Positions 1 through 6,492 of a stretch of 38,001 nucleotides of DNA are shown piece by piece. The notes beneath the pieces were generated by a model. The model was not told the DNA's origin. It did not search any database and was given only the letters and a program-made list of their open reading frames with translations. Position numbers and translations under genes: made by a program. How positions within the stretch are numbered: the stretch's first letter is position 1; each line of letters opens with the position of its first letter. This stretch comes from JBEKVE01 sp049514335 (GTDB lineage: Bacteria; Actinomycetota; Acidimicrobiia; Acidimicrobiales; UBA8190), in NCBI GenBank assembly GCA_049514335.1, contig JBEKVE010000023.1, positions 1-38,001 of the forward strand, written 5' to 3'.

Positions 1-36
1 GTCGGGCAGTTCCACCCGCACCAGGAACGTGGCCAC
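1..36 (-). CDS. N-terminus of an ACT-domain-like protein (partial)
   Basis: Only the first 12 codons lie in the window. Reading the minus strand from a GTG at 36 down to 34 gives VATFLVRVELPD, which runs off the left edge. An in-frame stop (TAG, 48 to 46) lies just upstream, so the GTG is the only possible start. The short hydrophobic strand ending in LPD resembles the start of actinobacterial ACT-domain proteins, whose first beta strand is followed by a 'DRPGAL' loop; here the match stops before that loop, so the family call is tentative. There is no Shine-Dalgarno sequence, but a TAGCCT hexamer lies 6 nt upstream, which fits a leaderless mRNA. Confidence 0.45.
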   Translation of the reverse strand, partial: MATFLVRVELPD

Positions 37-42
37 GTCGAC

Positions 43-48
43 AGGCTA
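43..48 (-). promoter_or_regulatory. -10 hexamer of a leaderless promoter (TAGCCT)
   Basis: TAGCCT on the minus strand ends 6 nt before the GTG of the gene running off the left edge. The spacing puts the transcription start at or next to the start codon. No convincing -35 is visible. Confidence 0.4.
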
Positions 49-247
49 TGGCCAACAGGTGAACGAGCTGTTTCGGGCACGGGTCACGGCGATGAACGCG
101 GCCCGGCCCCTGCGCCCGGCCCCGGCCCCGGCCGCACCCCGGGGCCCGGTCTGTGGCCGTGGTCCGTGGCCGCCTCCGCTCTCTGAGCGCTCCCTGACGC
201 CGGCGGGCAGGGTCCACGGGTCCCCGCACCTCGCCGGAAGAGAGGCG

Positions 248-961
248 TCATCGCCCGTCGTGCTCCCCGAGGCGCCGGTCGCCCTCGGCCCGCTGCGCCA
301 CCGCCCACTGGGTGGCCTCGTGCGCCAGAGCGGGGTGCACCTTCCAACGCAGGAGCTGTCGCTCCACCGACGGCGTGTCCTCGCCCGCCTCGAGGAGACC
401 GAGGGCCAGGCGCCGGGCGTGGCGGCGCGCCTCGTGCAGCAGCGGTGACCGGCGGGTGGCGGCCATCCAGCGCTCGTGCTCCTGCTGCAGCGACAGCGGC
501 AGGCGCTGGAGATGGCGTCGGGGGAGCGGGGCCACCTTGCGCCGCACCGCCAGCGTGGTCGGGCCGAGCGGGCGCGCCACCTCGAAGGTCACGCAACGGA
601 CGAGGGCGCGCCGGAACGGCGCGTGCCGGCCCGACCGCCCGCCCAGGCCGACCGCCCTGGCCGTGGCCTCCATGTCGAGGTCGAACCCGGCCGGCGTGTC
701 GTCGAGCCCGGCGGCGAAACGCCGGATGAGCCACGTCGCGCTCGGACCGAGGATCCCCAACCAGAACGTCTCCACGTACAACGAGCGCGGGTCGTAGCCC
801 ACCCGCTCGACGACGGGGTCGGGCCAACCCACCACGCGGATGGTGTCCGGAACCGCACCGACGGGCAGGGCGTCGAGGGCGAAGGATGGTCGTCGTCGGG
901 CGCCGGCGCCGATGGCGGGAGTGGCATCGGGGTCGGGGACGGGACGGAGTACGACGGACAT
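248..961 (-). CDS. Conserved hypothetical protein, 237 aa
   Basis: I do not recognise a named domain. The protein is soluble-looking, rich in Arg and Ala, with an apparently folded core at residues 25-110 (segments such as YDPRSLYVETFWLGILGPS and WLIRRFAAGLD) and an Arg-rich helical C-terminal half that ends in a WAVAQRAEGDRR segment. There is no signal peptide or membrane segment. The ATG at 961 is chosen because a GGGAG Shine-Dalgarno-like run lies about 6 nt upstream and the composition becomes random Arg-rich sequence above it, although the frame stays open to 1360. It lies 137 nt downstream of the CAP-like gene on the same strand and may be cotranscribed with it. Function unknown. Confidence 0.7.
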   Translation of the reverse strand: MSVVLRPVPDPDATPAIGAGARRRPSFALDALPVGAVPDTIRVVGWPDPVVERVGYDPRSLYVETFWLGILGPSATWLIRRFAAGLDDTPAGFDLDMEATARAVGLGGRSGRHAPFRRALVRCVTFEVARPLGPTTLAVRRKVAPLPRRHLQRLPLSLQQEHERWMAATRRSPLLHEARRHARRLALGLLEAGEDTPSVERQLLRWKVHPALAHEATQWAVAQRAEGDRRLGEHDGR

Positions 962-1098
962 GGCTGCTCCCGGAGGTCGCTTCGTGAGTCGCCGGACGCA
1001 ATGCCTGGCGACGGGACGCCCGCACCGTCGCGTCCGCGCCTTGCCGGGGACCTCGCCTCCAGCCTCCCGGCGACCTCGCCGCGCCGGGTGCGTGGGTC

Positions 1099-2196
1099 TC
1101 AGCGCGCCCCGGCCGCCTGTGCCTGTGCCCAGGTGTAGGTGAACGACGGGCTCCCCGTGATCACGGCGATCAGCTCGGCATCGCTCGTCCACGGGCCGTC
1201 GCCGGGGCCGGTGGCCTGCGCCGCCCCCATGACGAGCACGCCGCCGGAGATCTGCGCGGCGTCGAAGCCGAGGACGTTGTCGCGGTGTCCCCAGCATCCC
1301 GCGCCGTCGGCGGCGGTGCAGTCGGCGTTGCCCGATCCGGGCCCGTCCTCGTACATCCACGCGTACATCGAGCCGAGGGGACCGGCCGCCTCGGCCCAGT
1401 TCGATCCCCAGCGCGACACCGAGGATCCCGGTGGGAGCGACGACGGGGTGGCGTCGGTGTCGCCGTCGGCGCCTGCCTGCGCGTCCTGGTCGAGCGCGTC
1501 GACCATGCCGACCACCGGCGGCAGGCCGCGGTCGACGCGCTCGATGTCGCTGAGCACGAACAGCTGCTCACCGGCGCTCAGCGAGGCGAAGTCCGACGGC
1601 AGCGTGACGGGGCCGAGCCCCTCGTCGGCCCGCGCCGCCGACAGTGCCTGGGTGGCGGCGGAGATGCACGGCGCGGCGTCGAACCCGTCCTGCTCGCACA
1701 GGCCGCTGAAGGCGGGTGCGGCGGCGATGTCCGCCGCCGGGTTTCGAGGGGGGAGGATCAGTCGCGACGCCGGTGCAGCCGAGCCCGCCGAGGGGGGCGC
1801 CGAGGGGCGGACGGTGGTGGGAGGCGAGGTCGCGCTCGACGTCGCCCCGGTGGTCGGCGGTGCGGTGGTGGCTCCGGTGCCGGCGGCCTCGGGTGCCGTG
1901 GTGATGGGGGCGACGCCAGGCACGGTGGTGTGAGGGAGCAGGACCGGCGTGCGCCAGTCCGTGGCGGCCTGCGACGACACTGGTGATCCCCCTCCTGGCG
2001 GGGTGAGCACCATCGCCGTCACCAGGACCACGGCGACGACGGTGACGCCCGCCACCAGGAGCGATGTCGCGGTGAGGGGGAGGCGGGCGAGCAGGCCGCC
2101 AGGACCGGACTCTGCACTCGGCACCCCTTGGTTGTCGGCACCGGGCCGGGGGCCCTTGACGCCCTCACGAAGGGTGAGGGCCCCGGTGGCGGACAT
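1099..2196 (-). CDS. Membrane-anchored secreted CAP/SCP-like protein, 365 aa
   Basis: The N-terminus is a short cytoplasmic stretch followed by one hydrophobic segment (about residues 40-66), then a Thr/Pro/Ala-rich linker (about 75-145) of the kind that carries a domain through the envelope. The C-terminal half (about 160-365) has features of a CAP (cysteine-rich secretory/PR-1-like) fold: an LSAGEQLFVLSDIERVDRGL helix, a WGSNWAEAAG segment and a GCWGHRDNVLG segment matching the family's 'HRxNIL' signature. Four cysteines (two around residues 166-177, two near 295-303) could form disulfides outside the cell. CAP proteins bind lipids or act in envelope remodelling; the substrate here is unknown. 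The start ATG has a weak AGGG 5-6 nt upstream. It is divergent from the GGDEF/EAL gene. Confidence 0.65.
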   Translation of the reverse strand: MSATGALTLREGVKGPRPGADNQGVPSAESGPGGLLARLPLTATSLLVAGVTVVAVVLVTAMVLTPPGGGSPVSSQAATDWRTPVLLPHTTVPGVAPITTAPEAAGTGATTAPPTTGATSSATSPPTTVRPSAPPSAGSAAPASRLILPPRNPAADIAAAPAFSGLCEQDGFDAAPCISAATQALSAARADEGLGPVTLPSDFASLSAGEQLFVLSDIERVDRGLPPVVGMVDALDQDAQAGADGDTDATPSSLPPGSSVSRWGSNWAEAAGPLGSMYAWMYEDGPGSGNADCTAADGAGCWGHRDNVLGFDAAQISGGVLVMGAAQATGPGDGPWTSDAELIAVITGSPSFTYTWAQAQAAGAR

Positions 2197-2522
2197 GAAC
2201 GCCCTGGCCGGAACGGCATTCCAGCCGGCGGCGCCGCCGTCGACGGGGTGGTGGGCACCACGCCGGGCGCCCGGACGGTGCCGCTCCCGGTGCCGTTGCG
2301 TGGGCGCCGTGCACCGGGTGTGGGCGCTCGTGTCCCGACGCGCCGTGCCCGGCTGCGAGGCGTCGGTGCGCGTGCTGTGCGGTGCCCAGAGGTGCGTTCG
2401 AGCGTCCGAATAGCCCCGGGCGCACGCCTAGGATCGTCGTGGGTGTGCGCGGGTATCGGACCCCCGGGCACAGACAATCCGAAGCGTCGACGCGCCCCAC
2501 GCGCGTGTGGTCGTGCCGACCG
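2197..2522. other. 326-nt intergenic region between divergent genes
   Basis: This is the largest gap without a gene. It holds the upstream regions of the CAP-like gene (minus) and the GGDEF/EAL gene (plus). The only clear signal I see is a TAGGAT hexamer at 2429-2434 facing right. The open frames that cross it have random Pro/Arg-rich composition. I see no tRNA fold, repeat or terminator. Confidence 0.5.
2429..2434 (+). promoter_or_regulatory. Candidate -10 hexamer (TAGGAT) for the GGDEF/EAL gene
   Basis: TAGGAT is followed by two GTG codons (2439 and 2445) that are in frame with the GGDEF/EAL protein, at 4 and 10 nt. Either could be a leaderless start, adding 26-28 residues before the annotated ATG at 2523. 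If the ATG is used, the mRNA has a leader of about 80 nt. Confidence 0.4.
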
Positions 2523-4433
2523 ATGACGGACCCATCGACGGCACACGACGCAGGAACCGAGATCCGCAGGGATCGGAGCGGCAAGTTGGTGGAGGACGGA
2601 CAGGGGGACTCGGGCGGCCCGGACGAACCGGACGACCCGGGGGAACCGAGCCGCCCAGGGGGGGCGACCGGCCGCGCCCAGGACGCCCCGGTCGCGTCGC
2701 GTCCGCACCATCCCTCGAGCGGGCTCCGCCCCTCCGGCGCGACGCCGATCATCGGTGTCCCCGGGGACGATGACGACGACGCCGACGACGACCTGGACGA
2801 CGACGAGGACGCCGACGATCTGGACGCAGGAGGCGGCTCCGGGGGCCCCCGGCGGTCGGTCGCCCGCCGGCGCGGGCTCGGTCGGGGGCTCGGCGCCATC
2901 CTGTCGCTCCCACCCGACGTGGCCGGCTACGGGCCGCCGGGCGAGGACGCGCTCATCGATCCGCTCACCGACCTCCCCAACCGGACGCTGCTCGACGAGC
3001 GTCTCGACCAGGCACTCGTGATGTGCCGCCAGGACGACGCCTCGCTGGCCGTGCTCGTCATCTCGCTCGACGGGTTCAGCAACGTGAACGAGCTCTTCGG
3101 CCACCGCGTGGGGGACGCCCTGCTGCACGACGTGGCGGAGCGCATGTCGTCCACGCGTCGTAAGAGCGACACGGTGGCGCGCTTCGCCGGCGACGAGTTC
3201 GTGGTGGTGTGCCCGTACGTCGGGACGGTGGACGCCGCCTGCCGCATGGCGGCGCGCATCTTGGAGGACGTCAGCCGGCCGACGTCGGTGGACGGCGTCG
3301 AGCACCGGCTGTCGGCCAGCATCGGCGTGGTCGTGGTCGAGCCCGGTTCGGGCCAGCACGACGTCACCGCCGCCGGTCCCGGTGCCGAGGGTGACACCGA
3401 GGACACGGTGGAGTCGCTGCTCGGGGACGCGGCCCTCGCCATGCGGCGGGCCAAGGACGAGGGCGGGGGGGCGTGGACGCTGTTCGACGCCACCATGCGC
3501 GAGGACGCCGCCGCCCGTCATCAGCACCGCCAGGGCCTGCGCACGGCCATGGAGGACGGCGGGTTGTTCCTCGAGTACGAGCCGGTGGTGCTCCTCGACA
3601 CCGGCGAGGAGGTGGGGGAGTCCGCCCTCCTCGCCTGGCGCCTGCCCGAGTCGGTGGTGGAGGGCCCCGAGGCCCTGCTCGAGCTGGTGGACGAGGCCGG
3701 CCTGGCCGTGCCCGTGGGCCGGTGGGTGCTCGACGAGGCCCTGTCCGACCTGAGCACCCGGCGGGCCGGCGCGGCGCTCCCCGAGAGCTACCGGGTGTGG
3801 GTCAAGCTCTCGGCCTCCTTCGTCACCGACCCCGCCCTGGTGGAGTCGATCGACGAGCTCACCGCCAAGCACCGCATCCCCCCGTCGATGCTCGGCATCG
3901 ACATCGTGGAGCCGGTGCCCGCCACGCTGGCCGCGGCAGAGACGACACTGCAGGCTCTCGTGGTGCGCGAGGTGGCGCTGGCGATCGACGATTTCGGCGC
4001 CCGGCCCACGAACCTCACCCTGCTGCAGCGCCTCCCCATCGGCAGCCTCAAGCTGGCGCCCGACGTGGTGGCGGCACTCGACCAGGACGACGGCCAGGAG
4101 GGCGCGGCGCTCGTGCGGGGCCTCGTGAGCCTCGGTCGTGCCCTCGGTCTCACCGTCATCGCCCAGGGGGTGACCTCCGAAGCGCAGGTGACCGTGCTGC
4201 GCGCCCTCGGCTGCGGGCTGGGCCAGGGGCCGCACCTCGGGGGCGGACCGGTGGTCGAGCCGCTGTGGGCGTCGGCCCCCACCCCCACGAGGGCCCACGT
4301 CCCCATGTCGGCGGCGCCCGACCCGGGCCCGGGCCCGGACCCGGCGCCGGACCCCGGCACGACTAGTTGGGCCTCGACGCCCCCGCCGGACACGACGCCC
4401 CCGCCAGCCTCGCCCCCGACCGCAGCGCCCTGA
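2523..4433 (+). CDS. GGDEF protein with degenerate EAL domain and ParB-like N-terminal motif
   Basis: Predicted cyclic-di-GMP signalling protein, 636 aa from this ATG, cytosolic with no membrane segment. Order: charged low-complexity N-terminus; Asp-rich acidic run (about residues 80-102); the motif GLGRGLGAIL (118-127), very like the N-terminal motif of ParB; a GGDEF domain from about 146 with AGDEF at 222-226 and an RxxD inhibitory site (RKSD) five residues before it; then an EAL-fold domain from about 345. The diguanylate cyclase motif is a permitted variant, though the usual FKxIND is FSNVNE. The EAL domain keeps DDFG (489-492), the later Lys and the QG motif but has Ser for the catalytic Glu (ESALLAW, 367), Lys for the metal-binding Asn (VKLSAS) and Gln for Glu (AQGV), so phosphodiesterase activity is unlikely; it may bind c-di-GMP or a partner. 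The start is uncertain: in-frame GTGs at 2439 and 2445 follow a TAGGAT hexamer. Confidence 0.85.
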   Translation: MTDPSTAHDAGTEIRRDRSGKLVEDGQGDSGGPDEPDDPGEPSRPGGATGRAQDAPVASRPHHPSSGLRPSGATPIIGVPGDDDDDADDDLDDDEDADDLDAGGGSGGPRRSVARRRGLGRGLGAILSLPPDVAGYGPPGEDALIDPLTDLPNRTLLDERLDQALVMCRQDDASLAVLVISLDGFSNVNELFGHRVGDALLHDVAERMSSTRRKSDTVARFAGDEFVVVCPYVGTVDAACRMAARILEDVSRPTSVDGVEHRLSASIGVVVVEPGSGQHDVTAAGPGAEGDTEDTVESLLGDAALAMRRAKDEGGGAWTLFDATMREDAAARHQHRQGLRTAMEDGGLFLEYEPVVLLDTGEEVGESALLAWRLPESVVEGPEALLELVDEAGLAVPVGRWVLDEALSDLSTRRAGAALPESYRVWVKLSASFVTDPALVESIDELTAKHRIPPSMLGIDIVEPVPATLAAAETTLQALVVREVALAIDDFGARPTNLTLLQRLPIGSLKLAPDVVAALDQDDGQEGAALVRGLVSLGRALGLTVIAQGVTSEAQVTVLRALGCGLGQGPHLGGGPVVEPLWASAPTPTRAHVPMSAAPDPGPGPDPAPDPGTTSWASTPPPDTTPPPASPPTAAP

Positions 4434-4465
4434 CCCCGGGCGCGGCCCGCTGTTGCGGGGCCGGG
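4434..4465. terminator. GC-rich hairpin between convergent genes
   Basis: The gap between the GGDEF/EAL stop and the nitroreductase stop holds an imperfect inverted repeat: CCCGG plus CGGCCCGC on the left, a TGTT loop at 4451-4454, and GCGGGGCCGGG on the right (one bulge and a small internal loop). There is no T-run on either side, so it would be a non-canonical, possibly bidirectional terminator. Confidence 0.45.
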
Positions 4466-4484
4466 TGACGGCGATGGGCCGTGC

Positions 4485-5090
4485 TCACCACCGACCCCGG
4501 TGCAGCGCCTCGGAGGGCTGTCGCCGGCCCCGCCCCCCCGAGCTCGAGGGCGGGTCGGCACCGCCGGGCACCCCCAGCACCACCGCACCCAGGTAACGAC
4601 GGTCGTCGGGCACGCCCAGCGAGGCGCGCAGGGTCTCCTCGCCGCGGAAGTTCCCGAGGAAGCACGCCCCCAGCCCGGCGTCGACCGCGCCCAGCAGCAC
4701 GAGAAGGGCGGCGAAGCCCCCGTCGACGAACCAGTAGGGCACGGGCCATTCGGCGTCCTCGGCCCCGAGCGCGTCGCCGTGCTTGTCGGGTTGGCGGTAC
4801 CGGGCGCGGTAGGCGTCGGGGTGGACGAAGAAGGCCACCACCGCCCCCGCCCGGGACAGGCCGGGCCAGCGCCGCGACCGCCGCCGCCAGTCGTCGTCGG
4901 TGGTGGCGTCCCAGAAGGCGGCGGTCTCGTCCCGTCCCACCAGCACCACGGCGTCCCAGCCGTCGGTGTTCCCCGCCGACGGCGCGGCGCAGGCGAGCGC
5001 CAGCACGCCCCGGAGCACGTCGTCGGGCACGGCCTCGTCGCTGAAGCTGCGCACCATCCGTCGGCGCCGGGCCGCTTCGGTGAGCTCCAT
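4485..5090 (-). CDS. Nitroreductase-family flavoprotein, 201 aa
   Basis: Predicted FMN-dependent oxidoreductase of the nitroreductase fold. The N-terminal RRRRMVRSFSDEAVP segment is the usual FMN phosphate-binding arginine region, followed by APSAGNTDGWD (the 'APSxxNxQxW' motif), FWDATTDDDW, PYWFVDGGFAALLVLL and the DAGLGACFLGNF glycine-rich segment that contacts flavin. The length is normal for a compact member. The ATG at 5090 is preceded at 8 nt by TAGGTT and lacks a Shine-Dalgarno sequence, so translation is probably leaderless. It is convergent with the GGDEF/EAL gene and divergent from moeB. The substrate is unknown. A link to the dehydro-F420 reductase domain missing from the fbiB in this window is possible but speculative. 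Confidence 0.85.
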   Translation of the reverse strand: MELTEAARRRRMVRSFSDEAVPDDVLRGVLALACAAPSAGNTDGWDAVVLVGRDETAAFWDATTDDDWRRRSRRWPGLSRAGAVVAFFVHPDAYRARYRQPDKHGDALGAEDAEWPVPYWFVDGGFAALLVLLGAVDAGLGACFLGNFRGEETLRASLGVPDDRRYLGAVVLGVPGGADPPSSSGGRGRRQPSEALHRGRW

Positions 5091-5098
5091 GGGCTCCG

Positions 5099-5104
5099 AA
5101 CCTA
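5099..5104 (-). promoter_or_regulatory. -10 hexamer of a leaderless promoter (TAGGTT)
   Basis: TAGGTT on the minus strand, 8 nt upstream of the nitroreductase ATG at 5090. No Shine-Dalgarno sequence lies between them. Confidence 0.5.
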
Positions 5105-5173
5105 CCGAGGCCGGGGCCGGTCCCGTCGGGCCCTCCCGGGACCGGCGTCGGACGGGAATGTTGACCCCGCTGG

Positions 5174-5179
5174 TAGGGT
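5174..5179 (+). promoter_or_regulatory. -10 hexamer (TAGGGT) upstream of moeB
   Basis: TAGGGT lies 8 nt before an in-frame GTG at 5188, which would add 24 residues to the rhodanese-MoeB protein as a leaderless product. Alternatively it drives an mRNA with a leader of about 70 nt ending in the AGAAGG site used by the GTG at 5260. A TTGACC at 5161-5166 is too close to serve as its -35. Confidence 0.45.
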
Positions 5180-5259
5180 TTACTGCAGTGTGGCGGCCGG
5201 ACGGCCGGGAACGGGGTCCGGACGCCGGAACCGTCGACAACGAAGAAGGTCGTGATCGC

Positions 5260-6432
5260 GTGGCCAGTGCCCGAGAGCTCCTGAAGCAGGCCAAGTCGGC
5301 CATCCGGGAGGTCCAACCCGGTGACGTGGAGCCGCGTCTCGACGATGTCGTGCTCCTCGACGTGCGCGAGGCCGACGAGTACGACCAGGGGGCCATCCCC
5401 GGCGCCATCCACCTCCCCCGGGGGCATCTGGAGATGCAGGTGGAGGGGAAGATCCCCGACAAGAACGCACCCGTGGTGGTGTACTGCGCGGCGGGGGTGC
5501 GCTCCGCCTTTGCCGCCCGCACCATGAACGAGCTGGGCTACGCCGATGTCGTGTCGCTCGTGGGCGGCTTCAACCGCTGGAAGGACGAGGGCCGACCCTG
5601 GTCCACGCCGCGCACCCTCTCCCCCGAGCAGCGCAACCGCTACCAGCGCCACCTCCTCGTGAACGAGGTGGGTGAGGCGGGACAGCTCAAGCTGCTCGAC
5701 TCCAAGGTCCTGTTGCTGGGCGCGGGCGGCCTGGGCTCGCCCGCCGCGCTGTACCTGGCCGCCGCCGGGGTGGGGACGATCGGCATCATCGACATGGACG
5801 TGGTGGACGCCTCCAACCTGCAGCGCCAGATCCTGCACAACATGGACCGGGTGGGCGAGCGCAAGGTGGACTCGGCCAAGAAGACGCTCACGGCGCTCAA
5901 CCCCGACGTCGATGTGATCACCTACGACGTGCGCCTGGGGGCCGACAACATCCTCGACATCATCGACGGCTACGACATCATCGTGGACGGGACGGACAAC
6001 TTCCCCACGCGGTACCTGGTGAACGACGCGTCGCTGCTCAAGCAGATTCCCGTGGTGCACGGGTCGATCTTCCGTTTCGAGGGACAGGCCACGGTGTTCG
6101 ATCCCTACAAGGGCCCGTGCTACCGCTGCATGATCCCCGAGCCGCCGCCCGCCGAGCTGGCGCCGTCGTGCGCCGAGGCGGGGGTCCTGGGCGTGCTGCC
6201 CGGCATCGTCGGATCCATCCAGGCCGTCGAGGCCATCAAGATGCTCCTCGGCATCGGGGAGCCGCTCGTGGGGAGGCTGCTCGCCTACGACGCCCTGGAG
6301 GAGTCCTTCCGGACCTTCAAGGTGCGGCGCGACCCCGAGTGCCCGGCGTGCGGGGACGGCGCCGCTCCCATCGTCATCGCCGAGTACGACGAGCTGTGCA
6401 TGCCCCACGCCGTGGCACCCCCGCCCGCCTGA
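5260..6432 (+). CDS. moeB: Rhodanese-MoeB/ThiF fusion: sulfur-carrier adenylyltransferase
   Basis: Activates a small ubiquitin-like sulfur carrier (MoaD/ThiS/CysO type) by C-terminal adenylation and probably passes sulfur to it; cytosolic. Residues about 1-110 are a rhodanese domain (LLDVREADEYDQGAIPGAIH, active-site Cys76 in YCAAGVRS). Residues about 125-390 are an E1-like domain: nucleotide loop GAGGLGSPAALYLAAAGVG, DMDVVDASNLQRQ, catalytic Cys304 in PSCAEAGVLG, and a structural zinc site from CYRC (287, 290) and CPAC (361, 364). The rhodanese domain is N-terminal, whereas actinobacterial MoeZ proteins carry it C-terminally. The GTG at 5260 has an AGAAGG site 10 nt upstream and begins a typical ARELLKQAKSAIREV N-terminus; a longer leaderless form from GTG 5188 is possible. 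It could equally serve thiamine or cysteine synthesis. Confidence 0.9.
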   Translation: MASARELLKQAKSAIREVQPGDVEPRLDDVVLLDVREADEYDQGAIPGAIHLPRGHLEMQVEGKIPDKNAPVVVYCAAGVRSAFAARTMNELGYADVVSLVGGFNRWKDEGRPWSTPRTLSPEQRNRYQRHLLVNEVGEAGQLKLLDSKVLLLGAGGLGSPAALYLAAAGVGTIGIIDMDVVDASNLQRQILHNMDRVGERKVDSAKKTLTALNPDVDVITYDVRLGADNILDIIDGYDIIVDGTDNFPTRYLVNDASLLKQIPVVHGSIFRFEGQATVFDPYKGPCYRCMIPEPPPAELAPSCAEAGVLGVLPGIVGSIQAVEAIKMLLGIGEPLVGRLLAYDALEESFRTFKVRRDPECPACGDGAAPIVIAEYDELCMPHAVAPPPA

Positions 6433-6479
6433 CCCGGGCGAGGGTCGTGCCCGAGTGGGCGCTTCGGCCCGCGGGTCCG

Positions 6480-6485
6480 TAACCT
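6480..6485 (+). promoter_or_regulatory. -10 hexamer of a leaderless promoter (TAACCT)
   Basis: TAACCT lies 7 nt upstream of the GTG at 6493 of the acyl-CoA mutase gene, with no Shine-Dalgarno sequence. It sits in the 60-nt gap after moeB, giving the mutase its own promoter. Confidence 0.5.
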
Positions 6486-6492
6486 GGGCGGC

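Noticed and set aside
1..448. Plus-strand open frame at the left edge (29-448)
   Set aside because: Pro/Arg-rich random composition, antisense to two better supported minus-strand genes, and no initiation signal.
2390..2420. GTTCGA with nearby complementary bases, as in a tRNA T-arm
   Set aside because: No acceptor stem, D-arm or anticodon arm can be drawn around it.
5161..5166. TTGACC as a -35 element for moeB
   Set aside because: It lies only 7 nt from the TAGGGT hexamer, far from the 16-18 nt needed, and no hexamer at proper spacing follows it.
4900..5259. N-terminal extension of the MoeB frame up to 4900
   Set aside because: It overlaps the nitroreductase gene on the other strand and its composition is random; the conserved N-terminus begins at 5260, with at most a 24-residue extension to 5188.
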